Shown here: in pieces, positions 47,145 to 59,370 of the stretch | Numbering within the stretch: position 1 is the first letter of the stretch | Layout: each line of letters opens with the position of its first letter | Source of the DNA: Lethocerus indicus | Taxonomy: Eukaryota > Arthropoda > Insecta > Hemiptera > Belostomatidae | Length of the DNA stretch: 64,000 nt | Assembly (NCBI GenBank): GCA_019843655.1 | Contig: JACDQD010000010.1 | Coordinates: 6,989,637 to 7,053,636, forward strand | Reading direction: 5' to 3' | Translations under genes and position numbers: made by a program | The notes under the pieces: model-generated | What the model was told of the DNA's origin: nothing | Databases searched by the model: none | The model's input: the letters and a program-made list of their open reading frames with translations, nothing else

Positions 47145-50100
47145 GGAGGGGTTTAATACAAGTCCATTATAATAAGCGGAAACGAAATTAAATATTCTTT
47201 TTCAAAAAACAGTGCCTGGCTCAGCCTTATTGTAATTATCGTATTTTTCTCGCGATTAGCGCTAACTGTCGCAGGTTTTGACCGAGTCGTTACAAACTGC
47301 AATGGAATTACAAACGGGAGCTTTATTAAGTGGAGTGGGGTTGGGGAAGGGGGTGTAATTGCCAATCCATATTCATTAAGGGGGCGGAAGTGTTCCCTTC
47401 TGGGAGGGAAGGATGTCGGATGCTCTATCGGGAGCGTTTAGGGATGCAAATTCCGCGACTGGGACCCATTTCATGTGCTGCTCTAACAATTAGGGCCCAA
47501 GGATGGGGATGAGACGATACGCCGAAATGGGGACCGTCTTCGTCGAAACGCGTAAGCTGAAAACGGACGGTTTCAGATCAACGACTCGATTATCAGGATA
47601 GCAAAACATATAAATATACACGAATAGGTTATATTTAGCCAAATGAATGACAAAAACTCGTTTGATATAGAATTCCTTTCCATGTTTCCAATTTTGAAAC
47701 ATTTATATGTGACAATATCCTCCAACAGGAATTTCGATTAGAGTCTCCGACAATGGTACTTAGCTTCATTCAAGCGTTAAGATAATTATCGGATTCAATA
47801 TCACGCCAAATCGTTTCCTCTCTTTAGTAAATTGCACCTGTCACTCAAAGATTAAACGGGGGGAGAAGTAAGTGTGGAGAAATAACGCCTGAGCGTGAGG
47901 AACTAGAAACCGGTGGAGAGGAAACAAAAGGAGCTCAGACCCAGACGAGGTGCTCTGGTTCCATTAGAAAAGGGCGGGAGGAAGAAGGAGGGGCCGAACA
48001 TCAATCAAGTAGCCCGAACAGACTGGAACGGGAAAAGGACTAATGGCAACGGAAGGAAACAGGAAAGAGGGAGGAAACGCGGTAAGGATACCCCTTCGGG
48101 GGAGGAAGGAAAGGAAGGCCGCCTACTTTTATGTTGAAGAACCGAAATTTTCCCTACCGAGAAACCCTCGTGCCCTGAGAAAGCACTCTTAGTGTAAGTA
48201 TTAAATTTGGAATCAACCACTTCCAACTTAAGTTACAATAGGCGGGTGAATTATGATTCTCATAGGTATTAATGTCGGGGCATTATGAAAGTACGAAACT
48301 GTCTAGTAAGTAATAACGTCTAGATTTAATCATATTTGTGATAAACCTTTTCAAATATTCGGCTCCAATAGAATACCCCAAGCATTTCCTTTATGTGTTT
48401 GCTTCAAATGAAGTTATTATTTAGAAAGAGACCATTTCACGATATCGAATGGCTGGGAAATTGGGTCTTGAAATTGGTCGCCACCGGACTGCTGAAGAAA
48501 TCTGGCGCGGTCCTTTTCATGTCGGAGAAGCGACCGAAAATTGATTCCGCGACTGTTGGTCGGTTTAGGCGAGAGGGAGTGGGGTCACCTCAACCGCAAC
48601 TGAAGCAATTGGCGACAAAATCCGATACCGGAGGGGCGAAAGGAGGAGAAGCCCCCCATTTGCGCCGTTGGGGATCTCCCCGGGGGATTAGCTCCGGTAA
48701 CCGCGCTCGGGTAAAAGCCTCTGCGGTTTAAACCGGTAGCCCACCAGAGAGAGGGAGTGGCCAAGAAAAACGAGGCGCAATTTTTCACTTTACGGCTAAG
48801 AGCAGAGCGAGCGAGCAGCCGAGCGACGAACCTAAGGCTCTCTAAGGAAGGCCAACCGAGCGTAGTCGACGGGAGTTCTCGCTTTGAAACTAATTGAATC
48901 AAATCCCCTAAGTCTATCAATCGTCTTAATATTCCGTAACCACACTAGGGTCTACGTTAGAGGCATAAAAAAGCGTCCCACGCTTTAATTAAATGATCCG
49001 ACAGTGATTTATAACAGAACATCAATGATCACTAATAACGACAGTAGGATATAAGTATATAACTCACTGTATGCATAACAAATTTAATTAGAAGTTTATA
49101 GTCCTTTTCTTTCGTATTGCAAATTTCTCAAGAATCTACATACTCCGATAAGAAGACAATTCTTGTCACAATAAAAAGGAAACTGTCCGAACTCAATTAC
49201 TAATAATTTAGACAAATATGACACTATTTAGTTGAGTGCAGAATATATAAACCGTATAAACCTCTTTATGTCAGCAATATAAGGTATTGAGGCCCGACTA
49301 GAGTAATGAAATAATGGTGGATCCAAACAACCAATCAACCCGTCCCCTAATGGAATTCAACTCACACAACGCCCAACCACCTCCTCCCCGCCCCCGGTAG
49401 CTTAAAAAACTAGTACATTCAATTTAATCCTAAAGCGGATCACCAGAAGCGCTTGTTTTCAGGACGGCAAGCCGATTTGGGAAGAGGCCAATTAATTAAG
49501 TGGACGATATTGTCTTATGCCCTAAGCCGGTGATCGGGGAGGAAATCCTTTCCGAGAGCAATCAGATCCTTTTAATTGGCTTATAAAGTCGCTGTGTGGC
49601 GAATATTCGATTCCCTCCCGCCGTCCGGACAACAGAAAAAAGTATACATTATTAAATGCGAGCCAATAATCTAAATGGAATCTGCCCCAGGGGCCGTTTG
49701 TCATCTGCGCTCATTTCCGCCCTGAGATTATCAGGTAGCATTTATTTTTTCCCGTCCTTTTGCCTACTCACTAAACTCGTTTTAAAATAAGATATTGAGA
49801 ACAAAAAAACAAGGTGCTACAGTCACGCCGAAACTTATTACATTTTCAAACAATAAACATCGCATAATTCCTAAAATAAATATCTGAAGGAAGAAAACAA
49901 CTATATGCCTCATAAAGAAGCAGTAATTAAGTTCTTAATACTGATTAGAATCTACATAAAACATGTTCACGTGATCGTACTTTAGCTGCAGCCAATATTA
50001 ATGGATAATAATTATGAATGGCTTGTGAATGTTTGTGAGAGTGATTGGAGCAAGTTTTATTATTGTACATTTCCCGATTACCATAACGACATTGAGCACA

Positions 50101-50300
50101 AAAGTATATTATGTTCTAATATTCATGTGTATAGGTGTAGAAAGTATTTGTAATTTGTAAAATGGCAGCAAGACTCCATTTGCCGAGTCTGCTTCATTAG
50201 AATTCTTACGGTACAACCGAAGACATGTCGTAAATTTGGGGCTGGGAATGAAAGAACGGCCGAAGGACTAGCAGGAAGTTCGGGTAGATCCCGCCCTGGC
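47145..50300. other. Gene-free DNA
   Basis: Purine-rich unique DNA at 47860-48130 and GC-rich DNA at 48430-48880 give long overlapping frames on both strands. AT-rich stretches lie at 48960-49290 and 49740-50200. No recognisable gene. Confidence 0.4.
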
Positions 50301-53300
50301 TTTACTACGTCCCTTTTTTCAATGGGCCCTTGTAAGTGTCAATAACAGGGCCCTAAGGCCCCGAAGGGACGATGTTGGTGGTTGGGAAGGGGGGGAAGAT
50401 TTCGGTTTCACAAAGTCGGCCGACGCTACCCTTTTCTCTGGGGCCAGAGTAGAAAAAAACGCCCTCTCCGCATCTCGCTCTTTAATTGAATCGTTTTCAT
50501 AAAATAAGCCCGGGTCTATGTCAAGATCCTTCCGAAGGACCCTTTCGGAAAAACCGGTTTTTCGGTTTACGAATATACAATTTCGCCAAACAGAGCCCAT
50601 GCCGTAGCCTCGAATGGCCCCGAACAAACAAGGTGGCCAACGGAATATCTGATTCCAAGCTTCTTTTACCCTAATATCTTGAACGAAATTGGGAAAGTAT
50701 TTTGATTATAATCCTTTCCAGCTCATACAACTTTTGCTTTTCAAAATAAAGGTGCTAATATTGGAAACCAATATCTAACGTTATTTAAAAAAATTATTTA
50801 TTAAATGTAAGTCAACAGAATTGCAATCTACAGTTACTGCATTGTCCCAATTACCCTGGAGGTATTTTTTTCCGGAGTCGAAAAACCGCCCGAGCATTAG
50901 CCGGCCGCTGCGGGGGTTCCGACAATTGGAGGCCGAACAGAGTTAACGGTATTGGCCAAATCGAAGCGTAAAAGACCGGGGCGGTAATTCAACGCGAACA
51001 ATGCCGATAATTGGCTAAGTACAATGGGAGAAACGGGCCGCGGGAGCCCTCTCTCCCCCGCTCTGAAATAATCGAATTGGACTCTCACCCGACTTGGTGG
51101 AAGCAACAGCTACAGTGAGAGAAATACCGCCGGCTGTCCATCGACCTTGGTCCTGGGAAAACTGTACCGCAGGAAAGGAAGAGCATAACGGTTAACGAAA
51201 AATGACTAATGATTCTAACAGTCCTTCGACTGAAATTTTGGAACGAGTGGGAAACTCCGGTATAAGTAATATGTGGATGATCATAATTTACGAATATACT
51301 ACTTAGGCAAATTCTGGTAGAGAACAGTGGTACTCTCGCAGGATGGAAAATATATGCAGGGCTGCGGTGACTGCTGTTTATCGAGCGGCTGGCTGGTTTC
51401 TGCATGAAGGAAGCAGCCATGAGAACCGCGTCATCTGCAGCGGCTCACCCGGGGCGGTGGGGTTTATGACAATTGGTGATTCTTGGAGGGGTAGCCCAGT
51501 TGGGATTATAAAATCCTAGGGAAGATATAGCCCCAGGCATTGTGATCAGTATAATTGTCTTATGAATGAGGATTACCTCATTCCTCCTTTATTATTTTTC
51601 AAAAAGGAACCATAAAATTATAGCAACAGAAAGAAATTTTCCAACACCCATTATTTAACTCCTTAATGTTTTGAATTGCCCAAACTTCGGACCCCTCCCC
51701 CATTAGATTTGCATTAGAAGCAGCTAATTCATTGGTGACGCACCGTTAATATAAAATTAGTACCCAGACATCAAAAAGCACCATGGGTGCTTGTTTATGA
51801 GCATGTGAGCGAAATATATAAACAGAGAAACACCGAATAAACTATAATTACTGTCCTCATACTTAAGAGCCTTCCCAGCCATAGGTGACCTCAAGTCCAC
51901 CTTCACATTTACATAAATTTCATGTAATTCCTCCGTCTTCCTTGAATTAAAAATACCCGTTCCTTTTTTCCGGGAATTCCACGACTTTATTGAGCCGGAT
52001 ATTAGACAGAAGATGGTAGACAATGAGTTTCCATCATGCGTATATGTATATTAAGTAGGAAATTAATATAATTAAATTGTAGTTATTATTAGTAGTAATT
52101 ATTAAACCCAGTCTAACAGAATATCTAAAGCCATAAAACCACTGGACGTTTGCGTATAGTAGTATATTGTGATTGGAAATGAACAGACTAAGACCATTAA
52201 CCTTGACCGTCGTAAAGGTATACATCCATTACACGGGGCTCGAAACAAGGAAGTAATAGTCAAATACGTAAGGAGCGGACAACGAAGCAAAAAAGGACTT
52301 ATCGCGATCTTTTAAAGCGCAGTCATAAATAAAACCGTTTTCGACGTATCCCACGTTATAAATAAAGCATTCTTTCTACGCGTCCGCTCAGACGTGACAC
52401 TATCGGTTGAAGCGATTTATTACCGAACCGAGATTTACTTCCTGACCCTTACATTGAGCCACGGTCAAAAAACCAGAAAGCATGATAAGTCGTATTTTCA
52501 TATTCCCTATGCTAAATTTGTTTAAAATTTCCTTCCATTCTGTAGACCTTCGCCTATACTCAAGAGTAGACAAGATCTCTCAATAAGTTATATAATATTT
52601 AAACGACGGCATTTTACTTTGCCTTAGTTACTTGGGTGTAGTCCCAAGTGTTAATATCTCCAGAAAATATTTTTATCCATTATATATAATTCTATAAAGG
52701 ATATTATTTAAACTGAAGGTTTTCTAACTTAAACTTTAAGATTACAATCTTAAACTTAAGTTAGTAAGCGCGTTAATCTTCAGTTCATTATATTCACATA
52801 AGTTATACATAATGTAGGTTTACTTTCAAATACTGAATGGGGGACCATGAAATCAATAATAAAATCAGAGCAACCATCAGCAGCTTAAGTTATCGCGGAC
52901 ATCAGCGGATTCCTTGAGTCTCGTTAGATGAGATGTTTATTTTACTTCTCTCAATTCATTCTACCATTTACTCGGCCATTATCTAGTTTACGATATTATT
53001 GAGGTCGTATTTCCCGTGGAGGGGGGAAGAGCAAAAAATTACAAACCGCTCGGCGTGCGTGGAAACTCGATCGTTATCGCCGGAGATCCTTCAATGGATC
53101 CGGCAGCACGTATTTCATTGCCCGGTTTTCAGGGCAGATTTATCAGTCAAGGAAACAACCGGGGTCCCATTTGCATAATCGGTACCGACGACACGGAAGA
53201 TACCGACCCGGTGGGGTAAGCGACAAAAACTCCCGACGGGAGTTTGGGGGCGCCAGCCCCCTCATCGGAGGGTCGACCCCAACAACTACTCCCGCTTCGA

Positions 53301-53598
53301 CCCCGACAACGCCCGCTACCAATTTGTCCTTATCTCCTTATCTTATACTCGGAGACCCTCTTAGCGGCAGGCCCGTAATTCACTCTTACTTGCCCTTAAA
53401 TTCTTTCGCCTCGTCTACCCCACTGTAACATCTGAGGACCGTTCCAACCCGGCTTCCGCCAATATCAATGAAAATGATGTGAAGCAACATCAAAGGGACG
53501 TTCGCTGAATAACTCCAGAAGTATTTACCAAATAATTCCCTTTTGATTCGAAAGTGAAATATTAAACAATAGCGCCACTTTTGCGATTATCTCAATTC
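50300..53598. other. Gene-free DNA
   Basis: The 102-codon minus-strand frame at 50319-50627 and the 111-codon frame at 51085-51420 show no domain. The region is AT-rich at 50680-50830, 52020-52130 and 52530-52830. Unique GC-richer DNA lies at 50870-51130 and 53010-53300. Confidence 0.4.
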
Positions 53599-53602
53599 CT
53601 AA

Positions 53603-53668
53603 ACCTGGTTTCGGCTGCACGCCATTTTGCGTATTTTTTTGTGTGACTCTGGTACATGGGATGATCAT
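53603..53668 (+). repeat. Family A dispersed repeat, right-half copy
   Basis: CCTGGTTTCGGCTGCACGCC matches the core, and TGTGACTCTGGTACATGGGA followed by TGAT matches the right end of the 14918 copy (TGAGTCACTCTGGCACATTG then GATGAT). The left pyrimidine-rich part is missing, and the middle is shortened relative to the 14918 copy. Confidence 0.65.
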
Positions 53669-53669
53669 A

Positions 53670-54815
53670 TAAGGAGCATTAGGAACCAACATATAACACT
53701 CAACAATAACCCTCAAAAATACTGAATAATAGTACACCTAGAATCGGACGGACTGAAACGGAGAAATCTCTACCCATTTTATTTGGTCCTAATCTAAACA
53801 GAAGCGATAGTAAGCGGTGAGATTATGGCGCTTGTCTACCAACACCTTTAGTGCGCTCTGACTATAAGCAATGCATTTTACCGCAGACAGTATTAACGGC
53901 CGGTTAATTTTCCAAGTATAGACAGTAAAATATTATTTGTATCATACAAATGAAAATTATTTGAGACGTCTACATTTGTTTCAATGAGGCAATGGGAATA
54001 TTGTGCCTATTTGTTATAATAAATAAGCATGTTAAAAAAAACCACGTGCAATAAATTCATCTTACTTAAGATTACAACAAATAACGTACAAACATTACGT
54101 TGAATTACTCTTGAGTTGAAATGACCAGGATTTTGTATCTTATACTGCGTCTCACGAGTTTTTTTTTATTATGACAAGAGAGTTACTCCAATATTTTTAT
54201 TTTCAAGTCACTCTGGAGCCACTTTTGCAGTTACGCACGCCGGACATCGAGTTTTATTCGGTCTACGCCGCTGTTATCATCTTCTCCGTCGGATGGTTGA
54301 AGATAAAGTGACCCAAAAATAAACCCGACAGGGCGACGAACGTTTTTGTAACGTGATTTTCAGTGGAGGAACCTGTTTTTCGTGATGGTGAGAGAGGCCG
54401 ATGATAAATTGAAAATATGGGGGGTCGACGGACCCCCGCTGAGCATTTTCGGACGGATCCAGACTTAGATTTCTGCTCTCAGATAAATGAAGGGATGCCC
54501 AGGATGGAAAGGAGAAAAAAAAACTTGGCTATTAGAATTTTCAGGACTCCATTAATTTTGTTTCAAAACAGTAGACTGGCAGGGATAACATCTCCTGTCT
54601 AGGGTCCTTGCCCCTCAAGATGAAATCTAAGTGGTCAACTAAAAATTCGAACCGAACTACGTAAAAATATGAGATAAAATCGAATCTACGATTAATATTT
54701 TCCTTATGAGAGTCGTTACAATGATAATTAAAAACAGTAAAACTACAAATTTCACGCGTTGTGACAATTAAGGCTCCTAAATTTAAATATGTATTAAGCT
54801 CAAATATCAAAATTA
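53670..54815. other. Gene-free DNA
   Basis: AT-rich at 53930-54200, mixed elsewhere. No gene was found. Confidence 0.4.
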
Positions 54816-54816
54816 A

Positions 54817-54925
54817 AACTCACCCTAGCCCGAACGAAATCGTGTTCCAAAAATATGCCGAACAAAACGTACCTGAAACAGAAATACTTAATTAGAATAA
54901 CCATAAGGAAATAAGACGGAAAATG
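54817..54925 (-). other. Family D module 2: exon-like unit with both splice sites (exon 54824-54872)
   Basis: This is the counterpart of 39319-39418 on the same strand, 15.5 kb away. Its signals are TTCTAATT, the tract TATTTCTGTTTCAG, a 49-base body starting GTACGTTTTGTTCGG and ending GGGCTAGG, then donor GTGAGTTTT. Relative to module 1 the body has a 2-base deletion, so the two differ in length modulo 3. The frame read from the third base gives T-F-C-S-A-Y-F-W-N-T-I-S-F-G-L, sharing T, S, Y, F and N with module 1. The first frame ends in TAG. The length difference fits non-coding exons or a decaying repeat better than interchangeable coding exons. Confidence 0.5.
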
Positions 54926-55297
54926 CATTATACCTGCCAACAATTCATTAGTTTCAATGACAGTATTTTATACTTGTAATATCAAAAAATGTTAAATATT
55001 CATACAAAAATATTTCACAGGAAATAACATGTATATTAGTTTTGACGAGTGAGCCGTGACATTCCGTGATGATTTGTCACAATTTCGGATACAAAGTTAA
55101 CAGAATGCCGGGGTAAAAAATTCTTTAAGGCACACAGCGTTTCGGGTTACAAGTTCGGAAGGAAACGTGGGCGGCCACGCGTGGGCTCGGCGTGGGGTTC
55201 GGGGTCATTCAGGTAAACAGAAGATCCCGCGGACTAGATAAGGCGCCCTTTTTTTACGGCTCTCCTTTTCTTTGTTTTAAAAATAAGTCATCCCGAA

Positions 55298-55357
55298 ATA
55301 CCATAGTTTCATCGATCTTTTCTGCCCCTCCCGTCGGTGGTTTGGTCTTTTGCTCAG
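55298..55357 (+). repeat. Family A dispersed repeat, left-half copy
   Basis: AATACCATAGTTTCATCGATCTTTTCTGCC aligns with the left part seen at 62297 and 14935. GGTGGTTTGGTCTTTTGCTC aligns with the 25936 copy (GGTTTGGTCTTTTGCTAG). The copy ends before the ACCGGTTTCGG core. Confidence 0.65.
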
Positions 55358-55359
55358 TT

Positions 55360-58300
55360 TACTGTCGAGGTTTGTCGTTGGTTTATTCAAGTAACAGTAT
55401 TATTATCCCTAACCAATCTTCATTATACATGACTAGTGAACCAAAAATCGCTACTCAAAGGTTGTTCGGGAATATAGTGTCGTAAGAAAATCTAACGAAT
55501 AACCTGAAATTACGAAGTTGAGAGAATAATTCGTACATTTATGACTTGGACAACTGGTATAACTATAAAACGTTTACGGTCTCGTCGAAATGAAAATGCA
55601 ATATCGCAACAATAACATTCCATCCAGGCCTTTTGGCCCAACCTCCGATACGCGTTGAATAGGAGATCGCGAGGGGCCACGGCCTATTCCAACCGAAGGT
55701 GCAGAAATTGATAAAGCCGGTGGAATCAATTCATTTGTCGGCATTTCCGGGATTCGTCACGCTCCTGTACAGAATACTGGGGGCTACACCAGTCGGCGTC
55801 TCGTCGCGGGTGGCCGGCGTAGACAAAACGGGAAACTGGGTTATAAATCGTAGGGGCCGTGCAATCGGGCCCCGAATACCGCTATAATTGAAAAACGGCA
55901 AACCGGCCCCAACACGTAGTTGAGCATTGTATCGGACTGGCGACCGACGGCATATGTCCATTCATTTAGCACGTCCGAGTGGTGCCCCGCGGACGCGCGT
56001 TCGAACCAACCGCCAACCCAACAAAGGACCGCCTAAAAGCGTCGTAATGCCCACATTCCGTTTTATAAATCGTCGTTCCGCGTCCGGCAAAAATGCAGCC
56101 CAGAATGACTCGGTAGAGTGGGCCTCAAAGGGTTTTCAAATTCCAGGCTAGTTCCGCGTGTATGAAAGAAAGGGAATCTCTATACTGTTCAGTGAGAATA
56201 GAATAGCATCACTCATAAACTGATGAATCCGGAAGGAAACAAAAAATAATAGAATCTGTCTTATACTTCAGACCTGTACTGTTAGAGAAATATCGATTCT
56301 CAACTGATTTTTAAGTGGCTCACTGAATCATGCAATTAACAATGACGAAAAACCGAAACCGGGTTTTTCCATGCAACAAGAATTTGATGCACCGACACAG
56401 CTACTTTCAGAATTATAGGACACGGTAGAATCAAAATTGCTCAACTTTCTGATGCGCGCATAAATTATGGAAAAATCCTCCTACTGAAAACCAACTAAGT
56501 AAAATAAGTTGGAGTAAAAAAGAGAAAACGAAAAAATCAAACACGGCCCACGCCCACTTGCACAGCTCGCCCTTTTTTAATTCCTTCCTCACCCCTTCTT
56601 GGGGACCCCGAGAGTGGCCAGGACCCCACCACTTGACTCCCCCGCCCTCCTTTGTTCCCTAAACATATTTCGATTCACTTGCTCCGGGGCCCCGCTATAA
56701 TGAACACTTCCGCCATTTTAATTCCAAGGGTTGTATATTTTTTTTGCGGGTTACAAAGCGAAAGGAAGACGACGAGATTATGACAATCACTACATTACAG
56801 CTCATTAAAATCTTATTACCTAAACAATTACTAAACATATGATGATTATTTAATTGAATTTTTAATTTAAAAAATGAATTATTTATCTTTTCTTCAACTC
56901 TATAATAATCAACATGATATATAAGGTCTTATGTACGAATACTGTAATATAAGTTCGTACGTGTATTCGCTGCAAACTTGTCGACACTTCTATTCGCGCA
57001 AAATATATTTTATGCTGAAGGCACCCCTGTTCGGATAAATCGAACCCTTATTTCCCCGGAGGGCACGTCATACATCGCGGCAAGTCGAAACCTCACGTAT
57101 GGTGGTATATGGCTATGGTGAAAGTGGTCCCTCGCGAGTTAACTCCCATCGTAAGGACTGCTAGGCATTTATTCGTAAAGATAAATTCACTCAGCACAAG
57201 GAGTCGAGGAAAAATGGTTATTGCCGGGAATGGTAAGAGTTTTAAGTGTACCACTTCGTCACTAATCATCACTTTGTATTTTCCTAGGTTCAAATCGGAA
57301 AAATGTTATTATGCACGCATTTTGATTGTAAGAAGCCCGGTCAATAAAGACTATGGGTATTATTAGTAGTAACTCCCATTTTGGATTTGAAAGGAGCACC
57401 GAGTAGTAAGGGCTCGTGAATGGCGGATTGTCTGAGAATTATTTACTTTAAGGGTGTCATAGCTTGGGCCGCAAGTTGAGATCTCTACCAACCGTCGGCT
57501 CCCTCGTCATTCTCTTCCGATCCGGTTCATTCTTTAGGAAACTGCTCAATTCTTGGCAAATCTGCCGGAAAAAAAGGAACCCGGGGAATAGATCTCGGGG
57601 CTTTTATTTATTAAAAGTAAAGGGCGACCAGGCAAGAACATAACCGGGAGAAGAGGGGCTCGGGGCCCCGGCACTTATTCCCAAGGGGTCTTTTGATGTG
57701 TCAGAATCTTTTCTTCCGCCCCCCATCCCCTTTCCCATCCGCCGTTTTCCCCCCGACCCCTCTTATTTATAAGCCGGGATTTATAAAAGACTAATAAGAC
57801 TAAAATATACATAAGCGCATCAATTTTTATGACGTATTATCGCGGCGGGGTTTTCTACCCTCCGGCGTCTTCCACCTTACCGCCCCCCCCGCAAGAGTGT
57901 TGGGGATCTCTTGAGTATTATATTGAGTTCCGATGTTCGTTACTCTACGGTCCGATGAATATTGGATTTGGTAATATACCCCCAGCGTTGAGAGGCGAAA
58001 GTAAAGTTCCACCCTTAAATGTTTCATTGACTTCATATATCACGGTAACAAAAGCTCAGGAAATACATTTTCTTTTTTACGGCACAAATAATTGAAAACA
58101 ATCCCTATAGTATTTCAATTTATAAATCTAGAGAAGGCGATTATATTAAGCACATAAAAAAAATTATAAACCTACATATTTAACGAGATTTTCGGAAATG
58201 CTTTTATCTTTTATTGCATTTAAAATAGGACCTCGTTGTAAATTATTTCCAATTTACAATTAGGATCGAGGGTTTACCACTCGAGAAAAGGATCAAAGCG

Positions 58301-59370
58301 CTCAAATTTTTGCTGGGCTGTCGACTCAATAAATAAATGAATGAAATAAACGAATCAAGTTATCATATAAATATATGTTTGCTATGTCCTATGTACCGTT
58401 TCAACATGTTCCTAATTACGTGGTACGAACATTTTCTGCCGAATGAAATTCGACTAAGAAGAATAAATGGCGAAACAAAAAAGCAATTCTAGTTAGTCCA
58501 CACCAAAATCCACAATATCCGACAGGAAAAGGACGATGACGTACTCTCATTGTGCCGTCCCAGCCGTATTTTCGAACCGACATCTCTCGGTTGGATCGCA
58601 TGCGATTTTCTCCGTAAATTGGGAAGCGTCGGGATTCGATCGACGCCTGCACGCCATTTGACGTGTTTACTTTCCCTTTTTTCCAATGTGGCGTCGCGAC
58701 GATTCAATTTCGGGTTGAATCGGCGTTTTTTTCGCGGTCCGATGGATTGGGGCTTATCTGTGGGAACAGGTGTGCATGCCCTTTCACCGCTTGTTTTCCC
58801 CCTTTTCTCATCGTATTTTCCCCTGCGTTTCGGCCGGTTCTGGACAATCCGAGGGAACAGGTTACACTCCAAACGCCGAATAAAGAACCAGACAAGAAAT
58901 AGTCCAAAAAATGTCAGCTGTACCGCATATTTCACGGTCTTCCGCTTCCTTAGGAAACAGGTAAAACATACGGATTATTCCTGGAGCTGCCATAAATAAG
59001 CCTAAATATTGTAGCGGGTATTTAATCATATAATATATGATTAAAACTGCAAACGCCGAATATTGAAAACATATTTCATTAATGATTGATTAAAGTAGAA
59101 AATAAAAATGGAAAGCTCCAACGTTGCCCAAAATACCATAAATCCACCAGTCCATTGGCATATTTAAATATCACTTTCGCAAATCTTTTCACCTAATAAT
59201 TTAAATACGGACTGAATTCCATTCATTCGAACATCGTTAAGTCTTCTATCCTGACAGCAACAAGGTTTTCCTTACAATAAATTACGACTTTAAATTCCCA
59301 GACATTCCGCTACAGAAAGCTCTGAAATGGGTGGTTTCTAGGCGGCTCTTCTAAATGACATAAATTAGAA
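55360..59370. other. Gene-free DNA
   Basis: GC-rich unique DNA lies at 55620-56130, 56540-56700 and 57470-57770, and AT-rich DNA at 56800-57010 and 58080-58400. Near 58490-59000 four overlapping frames, two on each strand, are open for 67-149 codons. The composition simply lacks stops there, and none has a domain. Confidence 0.35.

Noticed and set aside
58489..58999. Four overlapping long open frames on both strands
   Set aside because: Simultaneous openness in several frames points to stop-poor base composition, not to a gene. None has a recognisable domain.
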